Assembly: GCF_900143525.1 (NCBI RefSeq)
Contig: NZ_FREZ01000006.1
Coordinates: forward strand, 1-64,000
Direction of reading: 5' to 3'
Length of the DNA: 64,000 bases
From: Ruegeria sp. Alg231-54
GTDB lineage: Bacteria; Pseudomonadota; Alphaproteobacteria; Rhodobacterales; Rhodobacteraceae
Below, one piece after another: positions 10,855 to 19,005 of the stretch. Each line of letters starts with the position of its first letter. Positions within the stretch are counted from its first letter, which is position 1. A model generated the notes under the pieces. The model was not told the origin of the DNA. It saw only the letters and a list, made by a program, of their open reading frames with translations, and did not search any database. The position numbers were made by a program, and so were the translations under genes.

Positions 10855-11610
10855 TCAGGTGGCGTAGTCCGAGCCTTCGTCATCCAGCAAGGCTTTGATC
10901 TCCCGCAGATGTGCTTCGGCCTGATCAGGATAGTCTTCCAACTCTTGCGCGGTCTTCTCGGCAACCTCTTCCGGCAGCACGCGCAATCGTTGTCCCGTCT
11001 GCAGCGCGCGGATGTAGGTTTCCGCTGCGCGTTCAAAATAATAGAGTCTATTAAAGGCATCTGCCGGATCACTGCCGATCACAAGGACACCGTGATTGCC
11101 CATGATCATGACCTTTTTCTTGGGGTCCGACAGCATCGACGCGCAGCGTTCACCTTCGCTTTCAAAGGCGAGGCCTCCGAACTCTTCATCCACGACGTAT
11201 CGGTCGTAGAACGTGGCCGTATTCTGATCGATCGGCGGCAAGGTGCTATCCGCCAAAGATGCCAGGACCGTCGCAAAGATCGAATGCACGTGCATCACAC
11301 AGCGCGCATGCGGACAGTGGCGGTGGATTGATCCGTGCAGACCCCAAGCCGTCGGATCCGGGGCACCGGGTTGGTTCATCACATCGGGATCATTTGCGTC
11401 CAGAAACAGCAGATTTGACGCTTTGACCCGTGCAAAGTGCATCTGGTTCGGGTTCATCAAAAATTGCGTACCTTCCGGGTTCACCGCAAGGCTGAAATGA
11501 TTGGCAACGCCTTCGTGCATGTTCAATCGCTCGACCCAGCGAAAGGTTGCAGCCAGATCAACTCGTTCGGCCCAGTGGTCGATATTGGCGGGCAGGTTTG
11601 TAACAGTCAT
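10855..11610 (-). CDS. Class II aldolase/adducin family protein
   Basis: The 251-aa protein has the class II aldolase fold. The zinc-binding pair is in CVMHVHS, the family segment MGNHGVLVIG follows, and LNMHEGVANHFSLAV is a typical N-terminal motif. Members cleave or isomerise small hydroxy-acid or sugar-phosphate substrates, but the substrate here is unknown. The ATG at 11610 has AAGGAG 7 nt upstream, which decides the start. It is the first gene of the pair with the sterol-desaturase gene and is divergent from a GcvA-like LysR regulator. Confidence 0.87.
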   Translation of the reverse strand: MTVTNLPANIDHWAERVDLAATFRWVERLNMHEGVANHFSLAVNPEGTQFLMNPNQMHFARVKASNLLFLDANDPDVMNQPGAPDPTAWGLHGSIHRHCPHARCVMHVHSIFATVLASLADSTLPPIDQNTATFYDRYVVDEEFGGLAFESEGERCASMLSDPKKKVMIMGNHGVLVIGSDPADAFNRLYYFERAAETYIRALQTGQRLRVLPEEVAEKTAQELEDYPDQAEAHLREIKALLDDEGSDYAT

Positions 11611-11696
11611 TCCGGGCTCCTTTGCGGATAGCTGAGAACTTTCGGAAATCGTGCCTGTAGCGTCAAAAATTGACCAACGAAAAAAACGCAACTATT

Positions 11697-11715
11697 CCAT
11701 TAGCTGAACTAATGG
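11697..11715. promoter_or_regulatory. LysR-type operator, CCATTAG-N5-CTAATGG
   Basis: A perfect 7-bp inverted repeat with a 5-bp spacer lies between the divergent aldolase and LysR genes. Its inner part, ATTAG-N5-CTAAT, fits the T-N11-A pattern of LysR-type sites, and CTAAT is the core known for GcvA. It sits 13 bp before the LysR start codon and about 90 bp upstream of the aldolase start, which suits both autoregulation and control of the operon. Confidence 0.6.
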
Positions 11716-11728
11716 CAAGGTTATACGC

Positions 11729-12604
11729 ATGCAAAAACCACTTCCTCCGCTGGGTTGGCTCCGCACGTTTGAGGCAGCGGCGCGGCACTTGTCCTTTACC
11801 GGCGCAGCCCGGGATCTGAACATGACGCAAAGCGCGGTCAGCCAGCAGATCAAGTCCTTGGAAGGGTACCTTGGCCAGCCTTTGTTTTTGCGTCGACCAC
11901 GTGCGTTGGAACTGACCGAAGCGGGCATCACGTATCTTCCGGTGGTGCGCGAGGCATTTCGGACACTGGTACGTGGAACTCAGGCCGTGACCGGCGCCCA
12001 GCAGAACGCGGTTCAGGTTCAAAGCAACATCACCTTTGCCGTGAATTGGTTGGCGCCCAGACTGCCGAAATTTCGGGTACAGCATCCCGAGGTGCAACTG
12101 AATATCTTTACTGAGCTTTGGGAGCCGCGCGAAATGGCCGAAGGGGCCGCCGTGGAAATCCGTTATTCACTACGGCCGTCAGATACAGTTAGGACCGAAT
12201 TGCTGAGAACGGATCATTATTATCCAGTCTGTGCGCCGGGCTATCACGTGACGTTGGACAACCTGCAACAGCACCCGCTTTTTGACTGCTCGAACCTGCT
12301 GTCGAATTGGCTGGGGTGGACCGAGGAACAGGGTCTAAATTGGGAAAATCCTGCAATTACTTATTCGACCACCTACTTGGTCAGCCTGTCCGTAGCCATG
12401 GCTGGCGGAGGGCTGTGTCTGGCGCATGACACAATTGCCAGTGACCTGATTGCGCAAGGTCGTTTAGTAGCCCCGTTCGCCCATCGCGCACCCATGCCTG
12501 AAGCCTATTATCTGCTTCTGTCACCGCGCGCCGAAGAAAGCCCCGGTGCTATAGCGTTTGCCAATTGGGTTCGCCGCGAGCTGGAGCATGATACACAGAA
12601 ATAA
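11729..12604 (+). CDS. LysR-family transcriptional regulator (GcvA-like)
   Basis: The 291-aa protein begins with the GcvA-branch sequence PLGWLRTFEAAARHLSFTGA, followed by the winged helix-turn-helix (LNMTQSAVSQQIKSLE) and a periplasmic-binding-protein-like effector domain. AAGG stands about 8 nt before the ATG. It is transcribed away from the aldolase/sterol-desaturase pair and has an ideal CTAAT dyad immediately upstream, so it probably regulates that pair and itself. The effector is unknown. Confidence 0.92.
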   Translation: MQKPLPPLGWLRTFEAAARHLSFTGAARDLNMTQSAVSQQIKSLEGYLGQPLFLRRPRALELTEAGITYLPVVREAFRTLVRGTQAVTGAQQNAVQVQSNITFAVNWLAPRLPKFRVQHPEVQLNIFTELWEPREMAEGAAVEIRYSLRPSDTVRTELLRTDHYYPVCAPGYHVTLDNLQQHPLFDCSNLLSNWLGWTEEQGLNWENPAITYSTTYLVSLSVAMAGGGLCLAHDTIASDLIAQGRLVAPFAHRAPMPEAYYLLLSPRAEESPGAIAFANWVRRELEHDTQK

Positions 12605-12748
12605 CCGAGGCTTGCTCCCGCCCATCATCGATGCCCTGCCGGGCGTCTCTTCTGGTTGGACAGTGCAGCGCTGACGCGCTGCGTGACGGTTTGATGATAC
12701 CTGTTCACAAGGGGTTGAACCTTCCTGCGCATTCGGGAAAGTTGGGCC

Positions 12749-14551
12749 ATGGAACACACACCCTTCCCTAGTTGGCCCGATGTCGCCCTCCGTTTGATTG
12801 CCGTAGCCGCAGGTCGCGAAGCTGCAGATTCGGTCATTCGCGGCGGAATCTGGGTGAATGTGCACAGCCGCGAAAGCCTTCCTAACCATGACATTGCCAT
12901 CGCTGATGGGCGCATCGCTTACGTCGGACCCGATGCATCACACTGCATCGGCCCAAAGACTCAGGTCATCGAGGCCACCGGGCGCTATATGATCCCTGGC
13001 CTGTGTGATGCCCATATGCATATCGAATCGGGCATGCTGACACCGGCTGAATTTGCCCGCGCTGTCATTCCGCATGGAACCACCAGCATGTTCACCGACC
13101 CGCATGAGATCGCAAATGTCCTTGGCCTGGACGGCGTACGCATGATGCATGACGAGGCGATGATGCAACCGGTGAACATCTTTACCCAGATGCCGTCCTG
13201 CGCCCCATCTGCACCAGGGTTGGAAACCACAGGGTACGAAATTACCGCCGAAGACGTGGCCGAAGCGATGAACTGGCCGGGCATCATCGGCTTAGGCGAG
13301 ATGATGAATTTTCCGGGTGTGATCAATGGCGACCCAAAGATGCTGGCGGAAATCGCCGCCACGCAACGCGCCGGGAAAGCCGTAGGCGGTCATTACGCTT
13401 CGCCTGATTTAGGGCCTAATTTTGCCGCTTATGTTGCCGGGGGTCCGGCGGATGATCACGAAGGTACCTGCGAGGCAGACGCGATCGCGCGTGTTCGGCA
13501 AGGCATGCGGTCGATGATGCGGCTGGGCTCGGCCTGGTATGATGTGGAAAGTCAGATCACGGCAGTCACGGAAAAAGGTCTGGACCCGCGCAACTTTATT
13601 TTGTGCACCGACGATTGCCACTCAGGCACGCTGGTCAATGACGGCCATATGAATCGCGTGGTTCGGCACGCCATTGCTTGCGGATGTGATCCGCTGATTG
13701 CCCTGCAAATGGCAACGATCAACACGGCGACCCATTTCGGGCTGGAACGTGAGATCGGCTCGATCACGCCAGGGCGGCGCGCGGATGTCATACTCAGCTC
13801 GGACCTGAAAGAGCTGCCCATCGAGACAGTGATTGCGCGCGGTCAGATCGTAGCCGAAAACGGTAAAATCACCGTTGATTGCCCGCACCTCAACTGGCCT
13901 GATACCGCCCGAAACACCGTGCATCTGGGTCACGCGCTCACATCGACAGATTTCGAAATCGAAGCACCCGCTGGGGCAAACCGCGTGCAGGCCAACGTGA
14001 TCGGCGTGGTGGAAAACCAGGCTCCGACCAAAGCTCTGAAGGCTGAACTGCCGATCATCGAAGGATTGGTCGAGGGCGACGACGATGTCTGCCAGATCGC
14101 GCTGGTTGAACGGCACCAGGCGACGGGCGGCGTGACGAACGCTTTCGTTTCCGGATTCGGATATAAGGGCAAAATGGCCATGGCCTCGACCGTGGCACAT
14201 GACAGTCACCACATGATCGTAGTCGGCACGGACCGCGAACAGATGGCACTGGCCGCAAATCGGCTGGCCGAGGTGGGTGGTGGCATCACCATCTTCCGCG
14301 ATGGGGAAGAACTGGCGCTGGTCGAATTGCCCATTGCGGGCCTGATGTCTGACAGCCCTGCATCACAGGTTGCTGCCAAGGCCGACGACCTGGTTGCCGC
14401 GATGGTGGCCTGCGGCTGCACCCTCAACAACGCATATATGCAGCACTCATTGCTGGCGCTGGTCGTGATCCCGGAACTCCGGATTTCTGACCTGGGTCTG
14501 GTGGATGTGCGCACTTTTGAAAAGATTGATCTTCTGGAACCACTTGCATGA
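12749..14551 (+). CDS. ade: Adenine deaminase
   Basis: This 600-aa amidohydrolase-superfamily enzyme converts adenine to hypoxanthine and ammonia in purine salvage. The metal-binding motif CDAHMHIESG, the adenine-deaminase segment TDPHEIANVLG and DDCHSGTL near residue 290 are all present, as is the C-terminal domain with the region FVSGFGYKGKMA. The length matches the AdeC family. Its stop overlaps the ATG of the AMP nucleosidase gene by 4 bp (ATGA), so the two are translationally coupled. Confidence 0.96.
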   Translation: MEHTPFPSWPDVALRLIAVAAGREAADSVIRGGIWVNVHSRESLPNHDIAIADGRIAYVGPDASHCIGPKTQVIEATGRYMIPGLCDAHMHIESGMLTPAEFARAVIPHGTTSMFTDPHEIANVLGLDGVRMMHDEAMMQPVNIFTQMPSCAPSAPGLETTGYEITAEDVAEAMNWPGIIGLGEMMNFPGVINGDPKMLAEIAATQRAGKAVGGHYASPDLGPNFAAYVAGGPADDHEGTCEADAIARVRQGMRSMMRLGSAWYDVESQITAVTEKGLDPRNFILCTDDCHSGTLVNDGHMNRVVRHAIACGCDPLIALQMATINTATHFGLEREIGSITPGRRADVILSSDLKELPIETVIARGQIVAENGKITVDCPHLNWPDTARNTVHLGHALTSTDFEIEAPAGANRVQANVIGVVENQAPTKALKAELPIIEGLVEGDDDVCQIALVERHQATGGVTNAFVSGFGYKGKMAMASTVAHDSHHMIVVGTDREQMALAANRLAEVGGGITIFRDGEELALVELPIAGLMSDSPASQVAAKADDLVAAMVACGCTLNNAYMQHSLLALVVIPELRISDLGLVDVRTFEKIDLLEPLA

Positions 14552-16011
14552 CAATAATAAAAACACCCGACGCACCTAAACCGGAACAATTCACCGACCC
14601 CAAGGCAGCGGTCGCTCGATTGGAAGCGCTCTATGAACAAGCAACCCGCTTTTTGTGCGACAGTTTCTCGGCAGCCATTGAACACGGCGCACCAACTGCG
14701 CGGTTCAGAGCCTATTACCCGGAAATTCGTATCAGAACGTCGTCCTATGCGCATGTCGACAGCCGCCTGAGTTTTGGCCACGTCTCGGAACCCGGCATAC
14801 ATGCGACGACCGTTACGCGACCGGATTTGTTTCGGTCTTATTTGACCCAGCAGATCGCGTTGCTGATCAAAAATCACGACCAGCCGGTTACGATTGGGCC
14901 GTCCGACACACCAATCCCGGTGCATTTCGCGGTTGCCAACAATCCCGATCTGCACGTTCCGCAACAGGGCGCGGCCGGGTTCACGTTGCGCGATGTCTTT
15001 GACGTTCCCGACCTGACTACGACCAACGATGATATCGTCAACGGGGTGTACGACCACGAAGATGAAGCCGGCCCGCTGGCCTTGTTTACTGCCCAACGCG
15101 TCGACTATTCGCTGGCCCGGCTTGCGCATTATACCGCGACGGATCCCAGCCATTTCCAGAACCATGTCCTGTTCACGAACTACCAGTTCTACGTCTCTGA
15201 GTTCGAGAATTACGCGCGCGCGCAATTGGCCGATCCGGACAGCGGTTACACTAGCTTCGTCTCGACCGGGAATGTCGAGATCAAGGGCTCCGAGGAAGAG
15301 TTGCTCCAACCACTGAAGTTGCCGCAAATGCCAACCTATCACCTGAAACGCGAGGACGGATCCGGGATCACGCTGGTCAATATCGGCGTTGGGCCTTCGA
15401 ACGCTAAAACGGCCACTGACCATATCGCCGTTCTGCGGCCCCACGCCTGGCTGATGGTCGGCCACTGTGCCGGGTTGCGCAACACGCAGGCGCTGGGGGA
15501 TTTCGTTCTGGCCCACGCCTATCTGCGTGAAGACAAGGTGCTGGACGATGACCTGCCGGTCTGGGTTCCGATCCCGCCACTGGCCGAGGTTCAGGTCGCG
15601 CTTGAAAGTGCGGTGGCCGAGGTCACCGAGTTGGAAGGATACGAGCTTAAGCGGATCATGCGCACAGGCACCGTCGCCTCGGTCGACAACCGCAACTGGG
15701 AACTGCGCGATCAGTCCGGCCCGGTGCAAAGGCTCAGTCAATCCCGCGCCATTGCACTGGATATGGAAAGCGCAACCATCGCCGCAAATGGCTATCGGTT
15801 CCGGGTTCCCTACGGCACGTTGTTGTGTGTTTCTGACAAACCGCTGCACGGCGAATTAAAGCTTCCGGGCATGGCATCTGCCTTTTATACCACCCAAGTC
15901 AGTCGCCATCTTGCAATCGGAATTCGGGCGATGGAACATCTGCGCGGCATGCCGTTAGAGCGCCTGCACAGCCGGAAATTGCGTTCATTCGACGAAACAG
16001 CCTTTCTCTGA
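14548..16011 (+). CDS. amn: AMP nucleosidase
   Basis: The 487-aa protein hydrolyses AMP to adenine and ribose 5-phosphate. It shows the N-terminal AMN domain (AYYPEIRIRTSSYAHVDSRL at about residues 55-74) and a C-terminal nucleoside-phosphorylase-like domain (NIGVGPSNAKTATDHIAVL, and the late ALDMESATIAANG segment that contacts ribose). It is coupled to ade, which would deaminate the adenine released. Together the pair turns AMP into hypoxanthine. Confidence 0.95.
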   Translation: MTIIKTPDAPKPEQFTDPKAAVARLEALYEQATRFLCDSFSAAIEHGAPTARFRAYYPEIRIRTSSYAHVDSRLSFGHVSEPGIHATTVTRPDLFRSYLTQQIALLIKNHDQPVTIGPSDTPIPVHFAVANNPDLHVPQQGAAGFTLRDVFDVPDLTTTNDDIVNGVYDHEDEAGPLALFTAQRVDYSLARLAHYTATDPSHFQNHVLFTNYQFYVSEFENYARAQLADPDSGYTSFVSTGNVEIKGSEEELLQPLKLPQMPTYHLKREDGSGITLVNIGVGPSNAKTATDHIAVLRPHAWLMVGHCAGLRNTQALGDFVLAHAYLREDKVLDDDLPVWVPIPPLAEVQVALESAVAEVTELEGYELKRIMRTGTVASVDNRNWELRDQSGPVQRLSQSRAIALDMESATIAANGYRFRVPYGTLLCVSDKPLHGELKLPGMASAFYTTQVSRHLAIGIRAMEHLRGMPLERLHSRKLRSFDETAFL

Positions 16012-16141
16012 CGCAAAAAAGCAACGATTTCCCCATATTTTTAGGGTTTTCAGCGCTACTATTCGTTGTGTTCGACCACAATATCCCGTTACAGTTACGC
16101 GGTGAGGCCCTATGTATCGGGCACGTTAAGGAGACCAAGAA

Positions 16142-16429
16142 ATGGCAAAGCCTATGACAAAGACTCAGCTGGTGGCTGCTCTCGCTGAGGAAATGGGAAC
16201 TGACAAGAAAGCTGCGAACGCAGCGTTGGAGGCCATGACCGGCCTGATCACCCGCGAAGTTTCCGCCGGCGGCGCAGTGACCCTGCCTGGCGTTGGCAAA
16301 ATCTACTGCCGCGAGCGCCCCGAGCGCATGGTGCGCAACCCCGCCACCGGCGAGCAGTTCAAGAAAGAAGCCGACAAAGTGGTCAAGATGACCATTGCGA
16401 AAGCTCTGAAGGACAGCGTGAACGGCTGA
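16142..16429 (+). CDS. HU-family DNA-binding protein
   Basis: This 95-aa histone-like nucleoid protein has the dimerising N-terminal helices (TKTQLVAALAEEMGTDKKAA) and a shortened DNA-binding arm with GVGKIYCRERPERMVRNPATGE, where the arm-tip proline segment RNPATG is intact. AAGGAG lies 8 nt upstream of the ATG, and a hairpin terminator follows. It is a single-gene unit in a 130-bp gap after amn. It probably shapes or compacts DNA; which HU/IHF branch it belongs to cannot be settled by eye. Confidence 0.92.
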   Translation: MAKPMTKTQLVAALAEEMGTDKKAANAALEAMTGLITREVSAGGAVTLPGVGKIYCRERPERMVRNPATGEQFKKEADKVVKMTIAKALKDSVNG

Positions 16430-16454
16430 TCTCAGCTTTCACTGCAAACGATTG

Positions 16455-16482
16455 AGGGCCGCCGCTTGGGGGCCCTTTTTCT
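16455..16482 (+). terminator. Rho-independent terminator of the HU gene
   Basis: The inverted repeat AGGGCC / GGCCCT (16455-16460 with 16471-16476) is followed directly by TTTTTCTTTT. It begins 26 bp after the HU stop codon. Confidence 0.85.
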
Positions 16483-16583
16483 TTTGCTTCCCCCTTGAAA
16501 CCGGTCTTTTGTGTTTGTCCGCTTTGAGGCTAAAGCGGAATTTGAACCGCGAAGTCAGAGCACGGCTGGTGTTCAAATGCCCT

Positions 16584-16626
16584 AAACAAAGTTGCCACCC
16601 GGCTCGTTTGTGAGCCGGGTGGCAAC
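16584..16626 (-). terminator. Strong hairpin, probable terminator of the glycine-zipper gene
   Basis: A 15-bp perfect stem (16591-16605 with 16612-16626) has the 6-base loop GTTTGT. On the minus strand it is followed by TTTGTTTAG, which makes it a plausible terminator for the gene ending at 16774, leaving an unusually long 3' untranslated region of about 150 nt. Confidence 0.65.
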
Positions 16627-16773
16627 CTATCAGAAACTGTGCGAGTTCTGTTCGGGGTGGTCAGTCACGTTGCGTCTGGATGCTAACAGCGCAGGGCCGA
16701 TGGACCTTATGCTGACCGGTCAGTTTTGTTCGGCTGTGTTTCCTCCTTTTTTCGTTGCGTTTGGGATGGCGTT

Positions 16774-17067
16774 TCAGTCCTCGTTCCAGTCCTTATGGTC
16801 ATCTTTGAAGTCGTCGCGGCGTTCTTGTGCCTCGTCCTGCGCGTCTTCGAAATTGTCCTTCTGGATCGCACCGCCCACGGCACCAACCGCAGCGCCGGCA
16901 GCCGCGCCGCCTATGATGCTTTCGCCAGCAATGCCCGCGACAGTAGCGCCGACAACTGCGCCTTTGATGGCTTTATCGGTGACATAATCAGCATGAGCTG
17001 TGGCTGCCATGGTGATCAGAAGTGCGCCGGAGATCGGGGCGATAAAGAATTTCTTCGAGGTTTTCAT
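16774..17067 (-). CDS. Small exported glycine-zipper protein
   Basis: The 97-aa protein starts with a clear signal peptide (MKTSKKFF, hydrophobic core, cleavage near AHA-DY at about residue 26). It continues with an alternating Gly/Ala segment of repeated GxxxG spacing (GAVVGATVAGIAGESIIGGA and onward), the hallmark of glycine-zipper envelope proteins. The C terminus is highly charged (FEDAQDEAQERRDDFKDDHK). I prefer the ATG at 17067 because AAGGA is correctly spaced for it; an ATG three codons earlier overlaps that signal. Its function is unknown, possibly in the outer membrane or periplasm. Confidence 0.75.
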   Translation of the reverse strand: MKTSKKFFIAPISGALLITMAATAHADYVTDKAIKGAVVGATVAGIAGESIIGGAAAGAAVGAVGGAIQKDNFEDAQDEAQERRDDFKDDHKDWNED

Positions 17068-17219
17068 AGGTTTCATCCTTGTTCTGGGTCAGCAACCACC
17101 GCGGCTGCTGTGTGCCATTGAACTAGGTGACCCCATGGCCTGCTTTCTTTTGGGGACAGGACAAGGTTTTGTGGATCTTGGACATCTTACGGCCCCGCGC
17201 GCTGCAGAGGTCAGCAGAC

Positions 17220-18227
17220 TTAGCGGCCAGCTTTACGAAACTTGGCTGGCGTTTCACCTGTCCATCGCTTGAATGCCACTGAAAAAGCCGCCTGATCCGC
17301 AAACCCAAGCATGAAGGCAACGCGGGCAACACCCTCACCACTACGAAGCATCCGTTTGGACAGGTCGCACAACACCCCCTCTAAAAGTGCTTTAAAGCTT
17401 GTTCCTTCGGCTGACAGGTGCCGGGTCATTGTGCGTCGCGTCAATCCAAGCTCTCCGGCTATTTGATCGCCGTTTGGAATTGGGCCGGGAAGACGTTCCC
17501 CGAGCATGTCTACAATGCGATCGGACAGACTTCGGACCGCATCAGGTTGAGCCTTTAGCTGCTCTTCCCCATGCCGTCGCAAATGCCCCAACAAAGTAGG
17601 GTCTGCAGTCGGGATCCGAAAACTCATACCGTTTGGGGGCAGAGCCAACGCGTATCCGGACTTGAACCCTTCTACGGCGCAACCGGCCAACTCGGCCAGC
17701 AGCTTACAATGCTCGACGTCGTCCGTTTCCAACTCGATTGAGATAGGGGCAAATCCGCCCGAGGTGATCTGTTGAACGCGCCTATAGAGACCAAAAACCA
17801 GCATTTCGCGATGGCGAGGGTATTGATGTGCCGGGATCACGCTACTTTCCAGCGTGATCTTGGGTTCATCAGGCGCCCCTACAACATCCAGATGCAGGTC
17901 AGGGTCTTGCATTGCATAAAAGCGCTGTGTCAATGCCAGCGCGTCTTCGACCGTTTCTGCTGCCCGCACAATGTAAGCCAAAAGCGTTCCGGGACCTTGC
18001 GCCGAAAGCCCCACCCGCGCGGCAAAGGTCTTGTCTTCCAATACACGACACACAGTTTCAACGGCGCCCGCTTCATGAAGCAGTTCGACAGTGGCGTCTG
18101 GGCTGTTGACGATATCCGAAGGTGCCCCCGCCATTTCCAGAATTTCAGGAAACGGAATGCGCGCATCGGGCTCTTGTGAATAACGTAACCCGACACTTTG
18201 CAGCCTGTAAGCACTGATCCGTGGCAC
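17220..18227 (-). CDS. AraC-family transcriptional regulator
   Basis: The 335-aa protein has an arabinose-binding-like N-terminal region, as in the OruR/ArgR-type branch, and a C-terminal AraC helix-turn-helix (QIAGELGLTRRTMTRHLSAEG and VAFMLGFADQAAFSVAFKRWTG). I start at a GTG at 18227, where GGAGG lies about 9 nt upstream; the frame remains open for 23 more codons without a comparable signal. It is divergent from the small-ORF, membrane-protein and HlyD-adaptor group, which it may control. The inducer is unknown. Confidence 0.85.
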   Translation of the reverse strand: MPRISAYRLQSVGLRYSQEPDARIPFPEILEMAGAPSDIVNSPDATVELLHEAGAVETVCRVLEDKTFAARVGLSAQGPGTLLAYIVRAAETVEDALALTQRFYAMQDPDLHLDVVGAPDEPKITLESSVIPAHQYPRHREMLVFGLYRRVQQITSGGFAPISIELETDDVEHCKLLAELAGCAVEGFKSGYALALPPNGMSFRIPTADPTLLGHLRRHGEEQLKAQPDAVRSLSDRIVDMLGERLPGPIPNGDQIAGELGLTRRTMTRHLSAEGTSFKALLEGVLCDLSKRMLRSGEGVARVAFMLGFADQAAFSVAFKRWTGETPAKFRKAGR

Positions 18228-18364
18228 TTTTGCTTCCTCCCCTGGCGGGCACACACCGCCCTGTAATTCCCGCAATTGTCCAAAAGCCAACAACAAATGT
18301 CCAGAACCCTAAGGATCGCGGGGGCGATGACGGTTAGGTCCCGATCATCAGAAAGGACAAGGCA

Positions 18365-18562
18365 ATGATCTACTTCGCAAGGTACTACCGCGTTTTTAAG
18401 GCAATCAACGATTCTGCCAGACAGGAATTGTCCGGAGGCAACATTCACTGCCTGCACGCTTCGTCGCTTGGCGAGAAAACACCGAGCGGGCGTCGCTGGG
18501 ATCCCCCCTACGCCCCGCCGGAACAACCCTCAGAACCATCACAACAACCGACCGAGAACTGA
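18365..18562 (+). CDS. Small hypothetical protein
   Basis: This 65-aa open frame has AAGGACAAGG just before its ATG. The N-terminal half is helix-like (YYRVFKAINDSARQELSG) and the C-terminal half is proline-rich (PPYAPPEQPSEPSQQP). I recognise no family. It is the first frame downstream of the divergent AraC gene and lies 62 bp before the membrane protein gene. It may be a real small protein or an untranslated leader. Confidence 0.35.
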   Translation: MIYFARYYRVFKAINDSARQELSGGNIHCLHASSLGEKTPSGRRWDPPYAPPEQPSEPSQQPTEN

Positions 18563-18624
18563 CGTTCTCAAGACACCGAAAATCTTCACGCACCGCGTGA
18601 CTGCGTAAATCGAGGATCTGAAAC

Positions 18625-19005
18625 ATGAAACCACCCGCGTTCCTGATGGCGCCTGTACTCGGCATCATCTCAACTCCTGCCTTCGCCGCTGGCGGCGATC
18701 CCAGATGGTGGGTCGCGCCCAATCAGACTGACACCTATGCTTGGGTCGGTCTGATTGTCCTCTTCCTTGCGATCCTACTGGTCGTACACCTCTATGCGCG
18801 CTTTGAACGTTATACAGAGCGCAAATCAATCGGCACTCCGCTGCGCACAACCGTTCCGATGATGCTTACCATAGCCCTGGCGTACGAACTGATGCCCGCA
18901 CTCAGCCACTTCAGCATTCTACTGCCAGCCGCCCTGATCCTGACTGCAATCGCCCGCGACTTCATGTTGTGGTGGCGTCCTTCGAAAGAGGAGTTGGTAA
19001 AATGA
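18625..19005 (+). CDS. Small membrane protein upstream of an HlyD-type adaptor
   Basis: The 126-aa protein has an N-terminal signal-like segment ending in FAA, a transmembrane helix around residues 38-58 (WVGLIVLFLAILLVVHLYA) and two further hydrophobic stretches around residues 76-112. I recognise no named family. Its stop overlaps the ATG of the adaptor gene by 4 bp (ATGA), so the two products are probably made together and may interact in the inner membrane. A comparable pairing of a small membrane protein with an adaptor exists in E. coli (yiaV-yiaW, yibH-yibI), but I see no clear sequence match. Confidence 0.7.
   Translation: MKPPAFLMAPVLGIISTPAFAAGGDPRWWVAPNQTDTYAWVGLIVLFLAILLVVHLYARFERYTERKSIGTPLRTTVPMMLTIALAYELMPALSHFSILLPAALILTAIARDFMLWWRPSKEELVK

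Larger units (their letters stand above)
16430..16773. other. Intergenic region with two terminator hairpins
   Basis: This 344-bp gap between convergent genes contains the HU terminator (16455-16482) and a larger perfect hairpin (16591-16626). Between the second hairpin and the glycine-zipper stop are about 147 nt that would form that gene's 3' untranslated region. They include a 12-bp palindrome, CTGACCGGTCAG (16712-16723). A good Shine-Dalgarno-like AAGGAGG occurs here on the minus strand, but no start codon follows at a useful distance. I see no gene. Confidence 0.6.

Noticed and set aside
14206..15849. 547-codon minus-strand frame opposite amn
   Set aside because: It is antisense to amn and the end of ade, both of which are strongly supported by motifs.
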